Counted from the first letter of the stretch, positions 16,945 through 25,835 are shown. The stretch: 64,000 nucleotides of DNA from Chryseolinea sp. (GCA_025923195.1 JAICGJ010000007.1:18022-82021), one strand, 5' to 3'. Translations and numbers: made by a program. The notes: generated from the letters alone by a model not told the origin.

Positions 16945-17512
16945 ATTATTACAATATTTCTAAAAAAGGAGACTGCACCGAAGCTTATTTGGTTTAAAGG
17001 AATAGATGTTTCTGTTTATTTGGAAAATTGTTGCGAATTCTCAGAGTGTTTTGGATTTCTCCGCGACCTGTGCACCATAACATCACAAACCACATTATAC
17101 AACTATTAACAAGGAGTTAGCGAATTAGTCGATATCCGGACATCACCAGGTTACGCGATTACAACCAGGCCATGGGAGTTAACAGAGAATCTTACAGGAT
17201 TTTCGACCTTCCCTTGCATCCGGTCGTAGATCATAACCCAAAAGCGACCAACCCATGAATATTATAACGGTTTGGCTATTGTTAAAAACCTAGGCGGTAT
17301 ACGCCTGCTGCAATACCCTTGTGATAGAATATTGTAATAAAACGCGCAATCGCACCGCTGAAAACATGGCTGCCGCGATTACGTCACGTGCAAGGAATAA
17401 CGCTTTGTATTATCCGGCGGTCAATATGAGCTGGTTGTGACGACGATGGCCCACGTGAAACGCATGGTTTGCTCTGTTGCGAAACAACATTTTCATGTTA
17501 TAGAGTAATGAA
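16945..17512. other. Non-coding stretch between amt and asnB
   Basis: About 570 bp with no convincing reading frame on either strand. It contains a small palindrome AGGCG-GTATA-CGCCT at 17292-17306 and no tRNA-like or terminator structure that I can see. It may hold the distal part of the amt control region, an unrecognised small RNA, or decayed DNA. Confidence 0.5.
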
Positions 17513-19420
17513 CTAGCTGACCATATATTTTCTCCACCACCATTGGAAGACAATTAACCCCCAGATGCGGGCGTGTATATCTTTAGGGTTAGCAGAGAAG
17601 AGTTGACGTTTGAGTTTATCGATCTCCCGGTAATCGAATACAGATTGTTCCTGTATAAATTGTTCTGACAAGAGATCGTCGACAATCATGGATTTCATTT
17701 CATTCTTAAACCATTTTAACAACGGTACTTCAAATCCCTTCTTGGGCCGGCGGTATAACTTTCTCGGTAGGAAATCCCTGAATGCATCCCTGACGATTCG
17801 TTTGCGAACGCCGTTCTTGATTTTGTACTCCACAGGGAGCGAAAAAACAAAATTCACCAATTCGTAGTCCAAAAATGGAACGCGCACTTCTAAGCCATTG
17901 GCCATACTCATAAGATCTACCTTGGTCAGCATGTCATTTGGGAGAACTAGGTTCATATCCGTGAAAAGTATGTCGTTTATATTCTCCTTGTCGGGAAGGT
18001 ATTGCAGGATTGCCTTTCGCCTCGGAAAGAAATCCTTTAACCACATATTGATCCGGAGATCAGGGTGAAGCATTAGCAGGGTTTCATCCTTGTTGGCGAA
18101 CCCAGCCCATTGCCAGTACCGGTCCTTGGATGATAATTTCATTCCTTCGCTAAAACGCGACAGTTGCCTGGCCTTATTGGAGATAGACCCGCTCCGGGAT
18201 TGGGGAAACAACTTCCAGAGCGGACTTAACGCGGTAACTAAGCTCTCTTTAAATCCGCCGTTAATTATCCTATTAAATGCCGCATGCTTGTTATATCCCG
18301 CAAACATTTCATCCGCTCCATCGCCAGATAGGGCAACCGTTGCATGCTTTCTTGTTTCCTTGCTGAGAATATAGACAGCGATAGCTGATGAGTCTGCGAA
18401 CGGTTCATCAATGTAGTCGAGTATTGAATTCAGGTGTGCGTACAGATCATTATTCGTAAGTGAAAAGGCAGTATGCTTCGTTTTAAAGTGCTTTGCTACG
18501 AGTTTTGCATAGTGTGTTTCATCAAAAAATTTCTCATCCTTGAATCCGATAGAGAAGGTATGAAGGTCAGGCTTGTGCTTGCTGGCAAGACCGGTAATAA
18601 TTGAAGAATCGATGCCCCCGCTCAAAAAGGCGCCCAGGGGCACATCTGAAACAAGCCTGCGTTGAACGGAAGATTCCAATAACTGTTTGACTTTATCCTT
18701 GGCCGCTGTGTAGGAAATGTTGCACTTGTCAGCCGCCTCACTATTGTAAGGTATTGCGTAGTAAGCCTGAATGTCCATCTTCTGGCGGCTAACGGTCATA
18801 TAATGGCCCGGCATGAGTTTTTTTACATTACTGAGAATAGTGTCTGGTGCAGGAATATAGTTTAGCTGAAGGTACGTGTAAAGTGAGCTGTAGTCCAGAT
18901 TTTTTTCAATTCCATACTGCAAGATTGATTTCATCTCTGAAGCAAATAGAAACTTGTCTTCATCAAAAAGATACAGCAGTGGTTTAATTCCGAACCGATC
19001 GCGCGCCAGAAAAAATGTTTGTTCAACTCTGTCATAAACACAAAACGAAAAGAAACCGTTAAGCAGTGACAAGCACCGATCCTTATGTCGTATATAAAGC
19101 TTCAAGAGTACCTCAGTGTCACCGCGAGAAAAAAATGGGACGCCCTGTGACTCAAGGTCCTTTCTTAAGTCTGCAAAATTGAATATCTCACCGTTAAATA
19201 CGATGCAATAGCGTTTTGATTCATCCCACATGGGCTGGTTTGCAACTGCGGATGTGTCCAGTATCGACAGTCTGCGATGGCCAAGTCCGACCCATTCGTC
19301 GGTGTAAATGTCCTGGAAATCGGGACCCCGTTTTTGCAACGCCATAGTGGCATTGGTTATCTGGATCTTATTGAACTTGCCAACAAGGTTGAATGCGAAC
19401 ATTCCAGTAATACCACACAT
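17513..19420 (-). CDS. asnB: Asparagine synthase (glutamine-hydrolysing)
   Basis: 635 residues. The N-terminal class II glutaminase domain begins MCGITGMF with the nucleophile Cys2, and includes NGEIFNFADLR and RGDTEVLLK. The synthetase domain carries the PP-loop FLSGGIDSSIITGLA and LSGDGADEMFAGY, and later PFLDYELVNFV. It makes an amide from aspartate, or from another acidic substrate, with ammonia from glutamine. The roughly 630-residue form is often found in polysaccharide or peptide-metabolite clusters rather than as the housekeeping AsnB. It is divergent (78 bp between starts) from a YbdK-like GCS2 ligase, so the two may share a promoter region and pathway; that is inference. Confidence 0.92.
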   Translation of the reverse strand: MCGITGMFAFNLVGKFNKIQITNATMALQKRGPDFQDIYTDEWVGLGHRRLSILDTSAVANQPMWDESKRYCIVFNGEIFNFADLRKDLESQGVPFFSRGDTEVLLKLYIRHKDRCLSLLNGFFSFCVYDRVEQTFFLARDRFGIKPLLYLFDEDKFLFASEMKSILQYGIEKNLDYSSLYTYLQLNYIPAPDTILSNVKKLMPGHYMTVSRQKMDIQAYYAIPYNSEAADKCNISYTAAKDKVKQLLESSVQRRLVSDVPLGAFLSGGIDSSIITGLASKHKPDLHTFSIGFKDEKFFDETHYAKLVAKHFKTKHTAFSLTNNDLYAHLNSILDYIDEPFADSSAIAVYILSKETRKHATVALSGDGADEMFAGYNKHAAFNRIINGGFKESLVTALSPLWKLFPQSRSGSISNKARQLSRFSEGMKLSSKDRYWQWAGFANKDETLLMLHPDLRINMWLKDFFPRRKAILQYLPDKENINDILFTDMNLVLPNDMLTKVDLMSMANGLEVRVPFLDYELVNFVFSLPVEYKIKNGVRKRIVRDAFRDFLPRKLYRRPKKGFEVPLLKWFKNEMKSMIVDDLLSEQFIQEQSVFDYREIDKLKRQLFSANPKDIHARIWGLIVFQWWWRKYMVS

Positions 19421-19498
19421 GGTTTTTCACTTTTAAAGGGAAAGTTAGAAAGTTTGGTTTAGGATTGTATATTGAAATTCTTCTTACTGTATTTCTGG

Positions 19499-20650
19499 AT
19501 GAAGAAAGAACAAATTGGCGGGTTAGAATTTAATAGTAACTCCAATGAACTTACACTGGGCGTTGAAATGGAGTTGCAGGTCCTGGATGCCGACAGCCTC
19601 TTGTTAACGCCTCGGGCATCCGAAATAATTGAACTAACTGACGATAATAAGATCGTACCCGAGTTTTTTCAGAGCACGATCGAGATTGTCTCGGGTGTTG
19701 GTAAAACCGCTCACGAGGTTTATGGGGATCTGAGGTCATCCATTTACAAATCATATGTCAAGGCGAATCAGTTGAATATGAGACTTGGCTCCTCAGGTAC
19801 CCATCCGTTGGCTGATTATCGCGAACGACTTGTGACGCCTTCCAAACGATATCATGATTTGATAGACCGCAATCAATGGGTTATCAGGAGGATGGCTGTC
19901 TACGGTATGCACATACACCTCGGCATGCCAAGCGGCGATGCATGCATCCGTTATAACTACTTTTTCATGCATTTCTTGCCCCACATACTTGCATTGTCAG
20001 GGAGCTCACCCTTCTGGCAAGGTATGTATACGGGATTATCCTCTTGCCGTCCTACAACCTACGAAGCTTTACCGACAGCCGGCATGCCTTATCTCGTGAA
20101 GAATTGGCATGAATTTCAGAGGCTCTACTCTTTTTTGTTGAAATCAAAAGCCATCGAGAGTATAAAAGACCTTTGGTGGGACCTGAGACCGAGTCCGCAG
20201 TACGGCACACTGGAACTTCGTTTTTGCGATGAACCTGCGACACTGAAGGAAGCCCTGGGAATCATCTGCTTTGTTCACGCACTGGCACATTGGTTTCGGG
20301 ACCATGAGGTTGAATGGAATCATTCACACACTCCAATGAAACATTGGATACTCCGTGAAAATAAATGGAGAGCCATCCGTTACGGGCTACACGCACAGAT
20401 CGTGGCAGCTCGCAATGGCAATACCAGGTCACTTTATAAAGACATCCAGGATTGGTTAGTGAAGTTGGCTCCTTATATAAAAGAGCTGAAGTACGATGAG
20501 CATGTAAATGTTGTAAGGGAAATTCTTGAAAAAGGTAATAGCTCCGAACGTCAATACAAAATCTTCGAGTCCACCCATGACCTCAAAGAAGTAATTCGGC
20601 ACAACTTGAGGGAGTTTGAATCGAGTCAGCCGCATTGGCTCCCCCCTTAA
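19499..20650 (+). CDS. YbdK-like GCS2 carboxylate-amine ligase
   Basis: 383 residues from ATG 19499 (the frame opens at a TTG at 19472). The GCS2 signature is clear: LTLGVEMELQVLDADS at the N-terminus, YGMHIHLGMPSGDA (metal and substrate site), and WWDLRPSPQYGTLELRFCDE near residue 235. E. coli YbdK has weak glutamate-cysteine ligase activity, and most relatives have unknown substrates. It is divergent from an asparagine synthase. Its stop overlaps the 3' end of a convergent membrane-protein gene by 4 bp. With the GCS2 at 673 this gives two distinct paralogues within 20 kb. Confidence 0.88.
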   Translation: MKKEQIGGLEFNSNSNELTLGVEMELQVLDADSLLLTPRASEIIELTDDNKIVPEFFQSTIEIVSGVGKTAHEVYGDLRSSIYKSYVKANQLNMRLGSSGTHPLADYRERLVTPSKRYHDLIDRNQWVIRRMAVYGMHIHLGMPSGDACIRYNYFFMHFLPHILALSGSSPFWQGMYTGLSSCRPTTYEALPTAGMPYLVKNWHEFQRLYSFLLKSKAIESIKDLWWDLRPSPQYGTLELRFCDEPATLKEALGIICFVHALAHWFRDHEVEWNHSHTPMKHWILRENKWRAIRYGLHAQIVAARNGNTRSLYKDIQDWLVKLAPYIKELKYDEHVNVVREILEKGNSSERQYKIFESTHDLKEVIRHNLREFESSQPHWLPP

Positions 20651-21228
20651 TCTGTTTTTCGTTGTTGGAATCGTATTAACCCTGTCAACTTCATCCCTAA
20701 CAATGCGGATATCCACCCCAGAAGAGCTACGTGTTCTGCGAACGAACCTCCGGCCCGTGGGAGTTTACCCTGGACTCTGGGAAGATACGTTAGGAAAAAG
20801 ATTAGCCATACATAGTAAATGAAAATTATCTCCAGTGTGGAGAATGCTTTTGAGCTAACACGCCCCCGATCTCTGAAGTGTTGCAGGACAGGCATTGAAA
20901 AGATATAGACATATGCCAGGAATCCCCCCGCTACCCTATACGGTATTAGGGGGGTTTCAGATAAATAAACAAATGAAAGCAATTCCGTTAAATGAATACC
21001 GTGAACAACAGCAAATAGCAGATAGAATTTTTCTGAAAGCCACACCGAGATCGTGGAGGGTTTATTGTAGAGTAGAAAAATTGCGCTAAAGAGAAACAAC
21101 GAAAGTCTGCCCGAAAATCTTGTTATGGTTTGTAAAGCTGCCAACGAGTATCCTTGAAAAAGTAGCACGACCACCACTATTAAGACTTCAAGACCGACAA
21201 AAAGGGTGATTATTTTTTTTGAACTCAT
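20647..21228 (-). CDS. Polytopic membrane protein, possibly ferric-reductase-like
   Basis: 193 residues with five or six hydrophobic helices. The order RFSGRLSLFLFSAIFLLY, then LLFAVVHGIHLTELLSF, then a long helix around VWLIFFLTYLPRV, recalls the heme-binding transmembrane domain of ferric-reductase-like proteins (paired histidines in two helices), but I see only one clear HGxH pair, so the call is tentative. It converges on the YbdK-like gene with a 4 bp overlap. No partner gene suggests its function. Confidence 0.6.
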   Translation of the reverse strand: MSSKKIITLFVGLEVLIVVVVLLFQGYSLAALQTITRFSGRLSLFLFSAIFLLYNKPSTISVWLSEKFYLLFAVVHGIHLTELLSFVYLSETPLIPYRVAGGFLAYVYIFSMPVLQHFRDRGRVSSKAFSTLEIIFIYYVWLIFFLTYLPRVQGKLPRAGGSFAEHVALLGWISALLGMKLTGLIRFQQRKTD

Positions 21229-21260
21229 GGGCTTCGCGATACATTTCGAATGCTTTTTGT

Positions 21261-21602
21261 CTAACGTTTCTCAAGCTTCTCCTTCATATTATCGAAGTAC
21301 CATACTTTTCCGAAGGCGCCAATTCCAACAATACTTTCTTCCCCGTCGATCTTGACCTTTACAAGCGAAAAAATCTTGTAGTCATCAATCTTTACTGCTT
21401 TCTCCTTTATTTTTCTCAGAGACAGATCTTTCGCAGTATCCTTCAAATTTTTAAGGTGAAAAGACTCTTCCGGATTTGTAAAATAAGCGACAGCCAGGAA
21501 AATTAATATAATAATGATACCCCATTTTATAAAGGCTTTCAATAGCCTGAAGAGAAGGAACACAATGAGAATGCCTACTACTGCAATAATGACGATCTCC
21601 AT
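21261..21602 (-). CDS. Small membrane protein of unknown function
   Basis: 113 residues from ATG 21602; the frame continues upstream to 21665 but the ATG gives a proper membrane start (MEIVIIAVVGILIVFLLFRL). Two close hydrophobic segments (residues 2-19 and 26-42) are followed by a basic amphipathic stretch and a small beta-rich tail (VKVKIDGEESIVGIGAFGKV). No family recognised. Codon use looks like its neighbours, and the orderly membrane-then-soluble layout argues it is real. Confidence 0.6.
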   Translation of the reverse strand: MEIVIIAVVGILIVFLLFRLLKAFIKWGIIIILIFLAVAYFTNPEESFHLKNLKDTAKDLSLRKIKEKAVKIDDYKIFSLVKVKIDGEESIVGIGAFGKVWYFDNMKEKLEKR

Positions 21603-21686
21603 GCGATTTGAAAATTCAGTTCGAAGGTAGGCCAAAACGGCGAAAAATGTTGAAAGGGCACTCAAACTTCATTGGAGGATTTCTAC

Positions 21687-21720
21687 AAAAAAAAACCTCT
21701 ACACTGTGAAGTGTAAAGGT
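21687..21720 (-). terminator. Rho-independent terminator of the SKGV-repeat gene
   Basis: ACCTCTACAC (21695-21704) and GTGTAAAGGT (21711-21720) pair with one mismatch around a six-base loop; nine T residues follow on the minus strand (A-run 21687-21695). It ends the gene at 21750-22124 and supports that gene being transcribed. Confidence 0.75.
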
Positions 21721-21749
21721 TATTTATTCCGTCTACTCGTTCCTAAACC

Positions 21750-22124
21750 CTATCTCTTACTGATTTCGCGACCCTCCTTTATGATTCCTTCAGAAGGGGA
21801 CTCATTGGATTCCGCGTCTTTTTGATTCTGCTCCAGATTTTGACGTGCTACACCTTTTGAAATACTCCAGGCTGGATATCCTTTTGATTGAATGTTCCCA
21901 GCCACTACTTCGTCCTGCTGCACAACGCCCTTTGAGACAATAATGGCCGGAAAACTCAAAGACCTGGCCTCAAGGCTGTTCTTTTGATTTTTTTCATCTT
22001 CAAAAGCCTTCTTGTTTGCTACATGTTGCACACCTTTGGAGACTGTTAGTGATGTATTTCCAGTTTGAGCATTAACTAATATTGAAGACAATAAAATAAT
22101 GCTCATTATGCTCAAGATTCTCAT
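21750..22124 (-). CDS. Small secreted protein with three SKGV repeats
   Basis: 124 residues with a signal peptide (MRILSIMSIILLSSILVNAQ). The mature part holds three copies of a short motif: SLTVSKGVQHV (about 25-35), AIIVSKGVVQQ (about 60-70) and AWSISKGVARQ (about 85-95), i.e. small-x-hydrophobic-SKGV-x-x-x, separated by charged Gln/Glu/Lys-rich linkers. The C-terminus is hydrophilic. I know no named domain for this. It has its own terminator and stands alone. A periplasmic or surface role is inferred from the signal peptide only. Confidence 0.72.
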   Translation of the reverse strand: MRILSIMSIILLSSILVNAQTGNTSLTVSKGVQHVANKKAFEDEKNQKNSLEARSLSFPAIIVSKGVVQQDEVVAGNIQSKGYPAWSISKGVARQNLEQNQKDAESNESPSEGIIKEGREISKR

Positions 22125-23101
22125 AGCGTTTTCATTTTGTTTCTATCAAATTTAACGGGTATGGGGGACAGCGTTGGTCCGTCAATTAACGCACAGGACC
22201 TCCGTATTTATACGGAATTAGACATTTTAGCCCTCCAAGGTACAGGTGAACAGGCGTCTGGATGCCCCCAATACATAGTGCCATAAGGCCGGTACTCTTT
22301 CCTTTGTCGTAGCCTAAATTAACCTCGTGTGTATTGCGCAAATTCTGGCTGCAATAGGAATGCCACCCGATTACCATGGCGCGAACCCGCTTAATGCAAG
22401 CGTGGTATCAATGTACGATCAAGGCCTCCTTTGCCGTATATCTACCTCAGATGAAAATGAACGATTTACAGAAAGAATGAGCAGATCATTAAGTACTTAA
22501 AATGATGCTCATGTCGATTGATGCAACCCAACAGCAAATACACATGCGAGATTTCCAAGATGAACGACGATATTGACCTTGGACAACTACGAACGCAATG
22601 CCGACGGAATATAGAGAGAGGAATTTCATCAAAGGATGGCTTCAAAGGTGCGACTTGCCGCAACGGTACAAGAAGCTCCCTGTTATTCTAATGCGAATAG
22701 CCATTCAGTTGTTTCAAACGGCTTTTTGTATTCGTTTATTTGGATTTGCTGCAGTGATTAGACTGGTTTGTGCTATGAGCTTGACCTTGCCCTCTGAATT
22801 TTATTGCAACATTCATTTAAAACAGGACTATTTCGTGAATGATACCTGCGACCGTGGCGTCGAAGTTGCTTTTTTGTGAGTACCTTTTCAGTGTTCCCTC
22901 ATTCAAGCCCACAATTTTGATCCGCTTAAAGCGTTCTAAAGCATAGATTTTCACACAACCATTGAGCGGGTGAATAAATGCATAGCAATGACACTGGAAT
23001 AATACGGGAAACCTTTGATGCTGGCGATTCCGGACAGCGTCATTCGCATTCAATTTGGGTTCGTATCGCTTGGTCGCTTGGTCACTTCTTCATAGGGGAT
23101 G
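22125..23101. other. About 1 kb without a convincing gene
   Basis: Several short open frames occur on both strands (up to 93 codons) but none resembles a known protein, except a piece of WYL-like sequence on the minus strand around 22817-22977. Base composition and stop density suggest decayed coding DNA or an untranslated region. No tRNA, terminator or insertion-sequence ends seen. Confidence 0.5.
22817..22977 (-). pseudogene. Possible remnant of a WYL-domain regulator
   Basis: The minus-strand frame ending at 22817 reads HPLNGCVKIYALERFKRIKI. This resembles the core of a WYL domain, where a tryptophan-tyrosine-leucine strand is followed by an R-x-[FY]-A-L-[DE]-R-[IF] segment. Helix-turn-helix and other parts are absent and the frame is short, so if the match is real it is a fragment. 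Judged by eye only; a chance match is possible. Confidence 0.25.
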
Positions 23102-23134
23102 TTTGCCAAAACAGCCATCAATCACTTATATTTG
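23102..23134 (+). promoter_or_regulatory. Bacteroidota-type promoter for the NlpC/P60 gene
   Basis: TTTG at 23102-23105 and TATATTTG at 23127-23134 match the Bacteroidota -33/-7 consensus (TTTG and TAnnTTTG) with a 21-base spacer. The predicted transcript begins near 23141, about 20 bases before ATG 23161, and supports that start over the longer frame. Confidence 0.6.
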
Positions 23135-23160
23135 AACACGGATTTTTTAAACTCAGAGCA

Positions 23161-23793
23161 ATGCAACTTTTTAGACTTCAAGCCAGTACTGCGCTCATTC
23201 TCCCAGTTATGATTGGTGCCACGCTTTTGGCCTCATGTTCTTCCTCTAAAAAAGCAACCGTGGGTGTACGCGATAATGCGGCCAAGCCTGAGCATAAGTC
23301 AAAAATGCCTGAAAAAAACGTAGTTGTCATTGATAGCGAGACAATGGAGACCGAAGGAGTGGAGGAGAAATCCAGGAAAAAAAGAAAGGCAGATCCCTCC
23401 GAAGAAAAGGCCGAAAAAGTGGTTTCTACTGCGCGTACGTTCATCGGGACCCCGTATAAATATGGGGGAACAACCCGCTCTGGTATGGATTGTTCTGCGC
23501 TACTAATCAATTCATTCAGCGCCGTTAAACTTAACCTGCCACGAAGTTCAGAAGCTCAAAGCAAGGTGGGCACCGAAATTAAAATGCACGAACTCAAGCC
23601 GGGCGATCTGGTATTCTTTGCTACCGGCAATAAGAAGAAGCAAATAACGCATGTTGGGTTGGTCACCGACGTTAAGGCAAAAGACAATGTGAAATTTATC
23701 CATGCATCTAGTTCGTTGGGTGTGGTTGAAACCAATTTATTTGCCGAATATTATCAGAAGCGATTTCGCGGTGCCAGAAGGGTGATTGAGTAG
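23161..23793 (+). CDS. NlpC/P60 cell-wall peptidase lipoprotein
   Basis: 210 residues from ATG 23161. The frame opens further upstream at 22978, but only the ATG places a lipoprotein signal at the N-terminus, with lipobox LLASC (Cys26). A charged linker (about 30-85) leads to an NlpC/P60 domain: GTPYKYGG, the catalytic GMDCSALL (Cys111), ITHVGLV (His164) and FIHASS (His181), so the Cys-His-His triad is intact. Such enzymes cut D-gamma-glutamyl-diaminopimelate bonds in peptidoglycan stems. The lipid anchor places it in the periplasm or outer membrane. A matching promoter precedes it. Confidence 0.92.
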   Translation: MQLFRLQASTALILPVMIGATLLASCSSSKKATVGVRDNAAKPEHKSKMPEKNVVVIDSETMETEGVEEKSRKKRKADPSEEKAEKVVSTARTFIGTPYKYGGTTRSGMDCSALLINSFSAVKLNLPRSSEAQSKVGTEIKMHELKPGDLVFFATGNKKKQITHVGLVTDVKAKDNVKFIHASSSLGVVETNLFAEYYQKRFRGARRVIE

Positions 23794-23976
23794 TGTTGAA
23801 CTGTTGATGTTCGAAGTGTTGAAGTTTCTGTCTTCAAAGTGTTGAGCTTAGTTCTACGTGGAGAAAGCTTTTTCTCATTTAATTTAGCTCCCTGGTAAAT
23901 CCAATAATATTTCTAAAATTAGCTACAAGTAAAGCGTATCGCACTTCAGCACTTCGAACTCCAACACTTCAACACT
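23792..23976. repeat. Intergenic inverted repeat built from AGTGTTGAA words
   Basis: Left arm 23792-23826 and right arm 23942-23976 are reverse complements at 30 of 35 positions, with a 115 bp spacer. Each arm is itself made of near-repeats of GTGTTGAA and TTCGAAGTG. The left arm begins within the NlpC/P60 stop codon and the right arm ends 6 bp before the next ATG. Same architecture as the repeats at 3943, 24941 and 35696 but a different word. Confidence 0.85.
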
Positions 23977-23982
23977 TCTCCC

Positions 23983-24936
23983 ATGAAAACACGCAGGGAA
24001 TTTTTAAAGCTTGCAACCCTCGGTGCAATTGTACCAACAGAAATTGTTGCAGCTGCCAGGGTAGTAACTAAGCCAGTCGTTTTGTCGACCTGGAATTTTG
24101 GTTTGCAGGCAAATGCGGAGGCGTGGAAGATTTTGTCAAAGGAAGGGAGGGCTCTGGACGCAGTTGAAGCAGGTGCAAAGGTCCCGGAGCGGGATGCATC
24201 GGAAACCTCCGTTGGCCTTGGCGGACTTCCTGACCGAGATGGTCACGTTACCCTCGATGCGTGCATCATGGATGAAAATGGTCGCTGTGGATCAGTCGCG
24301 TGCCTTGAACATATTGTGCATGCTATTTCCGTTGCGCGCCTGGTCATGGAGAAGACGCCTCATGTTATGTTAGTGGGTGAGGGAGCATTACAATTTGCCC
24401 TGGCAAATGGATTCAAGAAACAAAATCTATTGACAAAGGCATCGGAAAAAGCGTGGAAAGAATGGGCCAAAAACTCAGAATACAAACCGATTATCAACGT
24501 AGAAAATCATGATACTATCGGTATAATTGCATTGGACACCCAAGGTAATTTATCGGGTGCTTGCACCACCAGCGGACTTGCTTATAAAATGCGCGGCCGC
24601 GTCGGCGACTCACCGATTATCGGAGCGGGATTATATGTAGACAATGAAATCGGGGCGGCGACAGCAACCGGCGTCGGTGAGGAGGTCATCAGGATCGTGG
24701 GCTGTCATCTCGTAGTTGAGCTAATGCGGCAAGGAAATTCGCCGGAGCAAGCTTGCAAGCTGGCGGTCGAAAGGATAGTGAAAAAAAATCCGGAAAAGGC
24801 TAGGGAAGTACAGGTCGGTTTTTTGGCCCTCAACAAGAATGGTGAATCCGGGGCCTATTGTTTGCAAAAAGGGTTTAACTATGCAAAGCACGACAGCACG
24901 GGGAACGTGCTAATTGATTCAAAATACATGATATGA
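23983..24936 (+). CDS. N4-(beta-N-acetylglucosaminyl)-L-asparaginase, Tat-exported
   Basis: 317 residues of the Ntn-hydrolase glycosylasparaginase / isoaspartyl peptidase family, which splits GlcNAc-asparagine from glycoproteins. The N-terminus MKTRREFLKLATLG is a twin-arginine signal, so it is exported folded. The self-cleavage site is NHDTIGIIAL: cleavage before the Thr frees the nucleophile. The substrate loop MRGRVGDSPIIGAG and the glycine-rich GAATATGVGEEVIR are conserved. It follows the NlpC/P60 gene across the repeat at 23792. Together with the absence of other glycan genes it may act in scavenging asparagine-linked glycans. Confidence 0.93.
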   Translation: MKTRREFLKLATLGAIVPTEIVAAARVVTKPVVLSTWNFGLQANAEAWKILSKEGRALDAVEAGAKVPERDASETSVGLGGLPDRDGHVTLDACIMDENGRCGSVACLEHIVHAISVARLVMEKTPHVMLVGEGALQFALANGFKKQNLLTKASEKAWKEWAKNSEYKPIINVENHDTIGIIALDTQGNLSGACTTSGLAYKMRGRVGDSPIIGAGLYVDNEIGAATATGVGEEVIRIVGCHLVVELMRQGNSPEQACKLAVERIVKKNPEKAREVQVGFLALNKNGESGAYCLQKGFNYAKHDSTGNVLIDSKYMI

Positions 24937-24940
24937 ACTG

Positions 24941-25054
24941 ACAGCTAACAGCCGACAGCTGTGCCACTGGTTGTGCAATAATCTAAGGTCTGTAATTTGG
25001 TACTTTCAAAATATCATCGCATGTTCGGCCAGTTAGCTGTCTGCTGTTAGCTGT
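24941..25054. repeat. Intergenic inverted repeat built from ACAGCTAACAGC words
   Basis: Left arm 24941-24960 and right arm 25035-25054 are reverse complements at 19 of 20 positions, with a 74 bp spacer. Within each arm the word GACAGCT recurs. It starts 5 bp after the asparaginase stop and ends 16 bp before cutC, so it fills the whole gap. Confidence 0.85.
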
Positions 25055-25070
25055 ACACTGTAAACTCTGT

Positions 25071-25823
25071 ATGAAATTAGAAATCGTAGTATACAATATT
25101 GAATCCGCGTTACGGGCACAGGAAGGTGGAGCTGACAGGATCGAGCTGTGCGATAATCCGGGAGAGGGAGGAACGACTCCATCGTACGGGATGATTGAGA
25201 TCGTTCGTCAGAATATCAGCATAGATGTTTACGTTATGATTCGTCCTCGAGGTGGCGACTTTTGTTATTCCAGCTATGAGTATCATTCAATGAAGCGGGA
25301 CATCTCGCAGTGCCAGCGACTAAGTGTCGACGGCGTCGTATTTGGGATATTAAATCCAGATGGCACACTTGATAAAAAAAGGTGCAAGGAATTAATTGCG
25401 CAGGCCAGACCCTTAAAGGTCACCTGCCATCGGGCTTTTGATATGACCCGGGATCCATTCGAAGCGCTTGAGGATTGCATTGAGACCGGCTTTGATCGCA
25501 TACTGACGGCTGGTCAACGCGCAATGGCCACCGAAGGTGCGGAGCTAATCGGCCAGCTTATGCAGAAGGCTAATGGACGGATTGCGATCATGGCTGGATC
25601 CGGCATCAATGAGAATAATGTGCAGGCAATATTAGGTACCTCTAAAGCCAAAGAGATCCATTTCTCTGCCGGCACGATGAAGGATAGTCGCATGGTTTTT
25701 AGGAACCCGAACATTTCAGGGATGGGTTCGGAGCGGGGAAATGAATTTAAGTTGAGAATAGTTGACCCTGAACGGGTCAAAAAAATGCGAGCTTTGGCAG
25801 AAGCTGGTAACATTTCAGCATAA
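25071..25823 (+). CDS. cutC: CutC-family protein (copper homeostasis)
   Basis: 250 residues, the expected CutC TIM-barrel size. Motifs: LEIVVYNIESALRAQEGGAD, RIELCDNPGEGGTTPS, VYVMIRPRGGDFCYS, VTCHRAFDMTRDP and IMAGSGINENN. E. coli CutC was linked to copper tolerance, but the catalytic role in the family is disputed and a barrel enzyme is likely. No copper ATPase or other metal gene is near. Start ATG 25071 follows the inverted repeat by 16 bp. The gene is convergent with the TonB receptor, and the terminator at 25836 lies between them. Confidence 0.93.
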   Translation: MKLEIVVYNIESALRAQEGGADRIELCDNPGEGGTTPSYGMIEIVRQNISIDVYVMIRPRGGDFCYSSYEYHSMKRDISQCQRLSVDGVVFGILNPDGTLDKKRCKELIAQARPLKVTCHRAFDMTRDPFEALEDCIETGFDRILTAGQRAMATEGAELIGQLMQKANGRIAIMAGSGINENNVQAILGTSKAKEIHFSAGTMKDSRMVFRNPNISGMGSERGNEFKLRIVDPERVKKMRALAEAGNISA

Positions 25824-25835
25824 TATCAGAAACAT

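Noticed and set aside
16945..17512. Possible structured RNA or tRNA in the amt-asnB gap
   Set aside because: Only a 5 bp palindrome is visible and no cloverleaf, terminator or promoter pattern; not enough to call an RNA.
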